Source: Anodontia alba (Eukaryota; Mollusca; Bivalvia; Lucinida; Lucinidae). Taken from it: 64,000 nt of DNA. Each line of letters opens with the position of its first letter. Within the stretch, counting starts at the first letter, position 1. This document shows, in pieces, positions 63,159 to 64,000 of this stretch. The notes under the pieces were generated by a model, which saw only the letters and a program-made list of their open reading frames with translations, ran no database searches and was not told where the DNA came from. Position numbers and translations under genes: made by a program. The DNA is taken from contig OZ024830.1 in the NCBI GenBank assembly GCA_964016985.1, forward strand, positions 20,422,387 through 20,486,386. The letters are read 5' to 3'.

Positions 63159-63500
63159 ACTTTCTTACCCAAAATATGCTCCTGGCCGTATTATCAGGAA
63201 TCAAATTGGTGGCATTTTCCTTACTTTGCCAAGAAACCAGGACAACATTTTATGTGGACTCACCAGGTGATTCATATATTCCATCAAAACCTATTCCCTA
63301 GGGAAAAACAAGCATATTTAAAAAATGATATTTGCTCATATTTAAATTCTGCCTATTCAGGATTTATACCCTGTTATTTTCTTAAATTAGATGCAGTCTT
63401 ACACTTAATGTGAAAACTGATCTCAGTAATTTCCTGTTTCCAGCAGCAACTCAAGTACTCAAACTGTGGGTCTTGTCTTATCCATACAGTGACAGCCCAG
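63159..63500. other. Mostly unassigned, with a family C-like relic
   Basis: 63200-63320 keeps weak family C traits (GCATTTTCCTTACTTTGCCA, CCCTAGGGAAAAACAAG). No gene is supported. Confidence 0.35.
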
Positions 63501-63504
63501 GCAT

Positions 63505-63725
63505 GAGGTTATAAAGCATTTTTCATGCTCAACTCAGCTGAGCATGAAATTTGCCCTCCTAATAAATCTAAAATTACTAACAGTTCCAAATTCTTTCCTG
63601 CTAAACATAGCTGAGCATGAAAATTTCTCTGCTAATAAATATGAAAATGCCATTTGGCATTTTTATATTATTAGCAGAGAAAATTTCATGCTCAGCTGAG
63701 TATGATAAAAGTTTTACAACCTCAA
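63505..63725. repeat. Compound palindrome with a 35-40-bp stem
   Basis: CTGAGCATGAAAATTTCTCT onward (63612) pairs with the inverse ending at about 63693 (AAATTTCATGCTCAG), including GCTAATAA/TTATTAGC and AATGCCATTTGGCATT at the tip. The outer pair GCATGAGGTTATAAAGC and TTTTACAACCTCA is also inverted. CAGCTGAGCATGAAA occurs repeatedly. Confidence 0.8.
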
Positions 63726-63839
63726 GGTCAGATCAACTTCTAGGCTTTCACAGTTTGCCGATTGGATTTTGCAGATTTACAAAAGTCCCGATCAAAGTGA
63801 AGGTAAAAACAGCAGAAGTTGGGTGTTCTTTTTCTACAA

Positions 63840-64000
63840 ATTTGATTTTGCTCTCTTCTATAAAGGGATCACCCCTTGGGAGCAACTTCTTTCTTTTTAG
63901 AGCTAAAGTAAGGACAGAAAAATCTTTTTCTTTTAGAGTACACCCCTTTTCAGAAAATTCTTACATTTTGGACTACATCCCTTTTCAGAAGGGGATTGAC
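63840..64000. repeat. Partial repeat related to the 11404 hairpin
   Basis: GGGAGCAACTTCTTTCTTTT with AGAGTACACCCCTTTTCAGA and a second CCCTTTTCAGAAGGGGA resemble the arms at 11404-11471 and 33115-33195. It is cut by the window edge. Confidence 0.45.

Overview
This window looks like AT-rich nuclear DNA of an animal, most likely a mollusc and probably a bivalve. The evidence is dispersed tRNA-derived SINEs, LINE and Gypsy-type retrotransposons with intact animal-type motifs, very many short palindromic DNA elements, and a single plausible spliced exon; there are no operons, bacterial ribosome-binding sites or dense coding. The species cannot be fixed from sequence alone. Almost all long open frames belong to mobile elements.

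Layout. 197-5481: a 5.3-kb element bounded by diverged ~135-bp inverted repeats, holding a broken minus-strand gene for a protein with XPG/FEN-like nuclease signatures and a cysteine-rich tail. 5550-14480: dense miniature inverted-repeat elements (MITEs), one complete SINE with perfect target duplications, a 44-bp satellite array grown inside a MITE, and a repeat with 145-bp tandem modules. 14600-22847: a nearly intact, recent Ty3/Gypsy LTR retrotransposon with gag, pol, a textbook -1 frameshift site and two extra reading frames downstream of pol. 23020-25000: more MITEs, several nested. 25145-29040: a minus-strand LINE with endonuclease, reverse transcriptase and a zinc-knuckle tail, broken by one frameshift and one in-frame stop. 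29500-38100: SINEs, two LINE 3' fragments, a nested large palindrome and more MITEs. 38130-50575: three modular repeats alternating with MITEs. 50600-64000: MITEs, a possible host-gene first exon (55855-56043, minus strand), simple repeats, and unremarkable AT-rich DNA.

MITE families are named here A-J by their ends. B, C, D and one longer relative end in TTAA followed by CCCTT-like sequence, recalling piggyBac-type ends. E copies sit between duplicated CAG or CTG triplets. A copies show 6-7-bp duplications. I has CAGTAAATG-type ends at TA. G, H and J are defined by their own terminal repeats. A striking cross-family pattern is that elements with unrelated ends carry related hairpin cores. 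Within each core the tip differs from copy to copy, yet usually stays self-complementary. That pattern, the arm-derived satellite and the chimeric hairpins are the best candidates here for an undescribed mechanism of palindrome renewal and exchange.

The elements form a stratigraphy: younger ones interrupt older ones many times (MITE in SINE, MITE in MITE, LINE in MITE, MITE in LINE), which gives relative ages. The LTR element is among the youngest because its two LTRs are almost identical.
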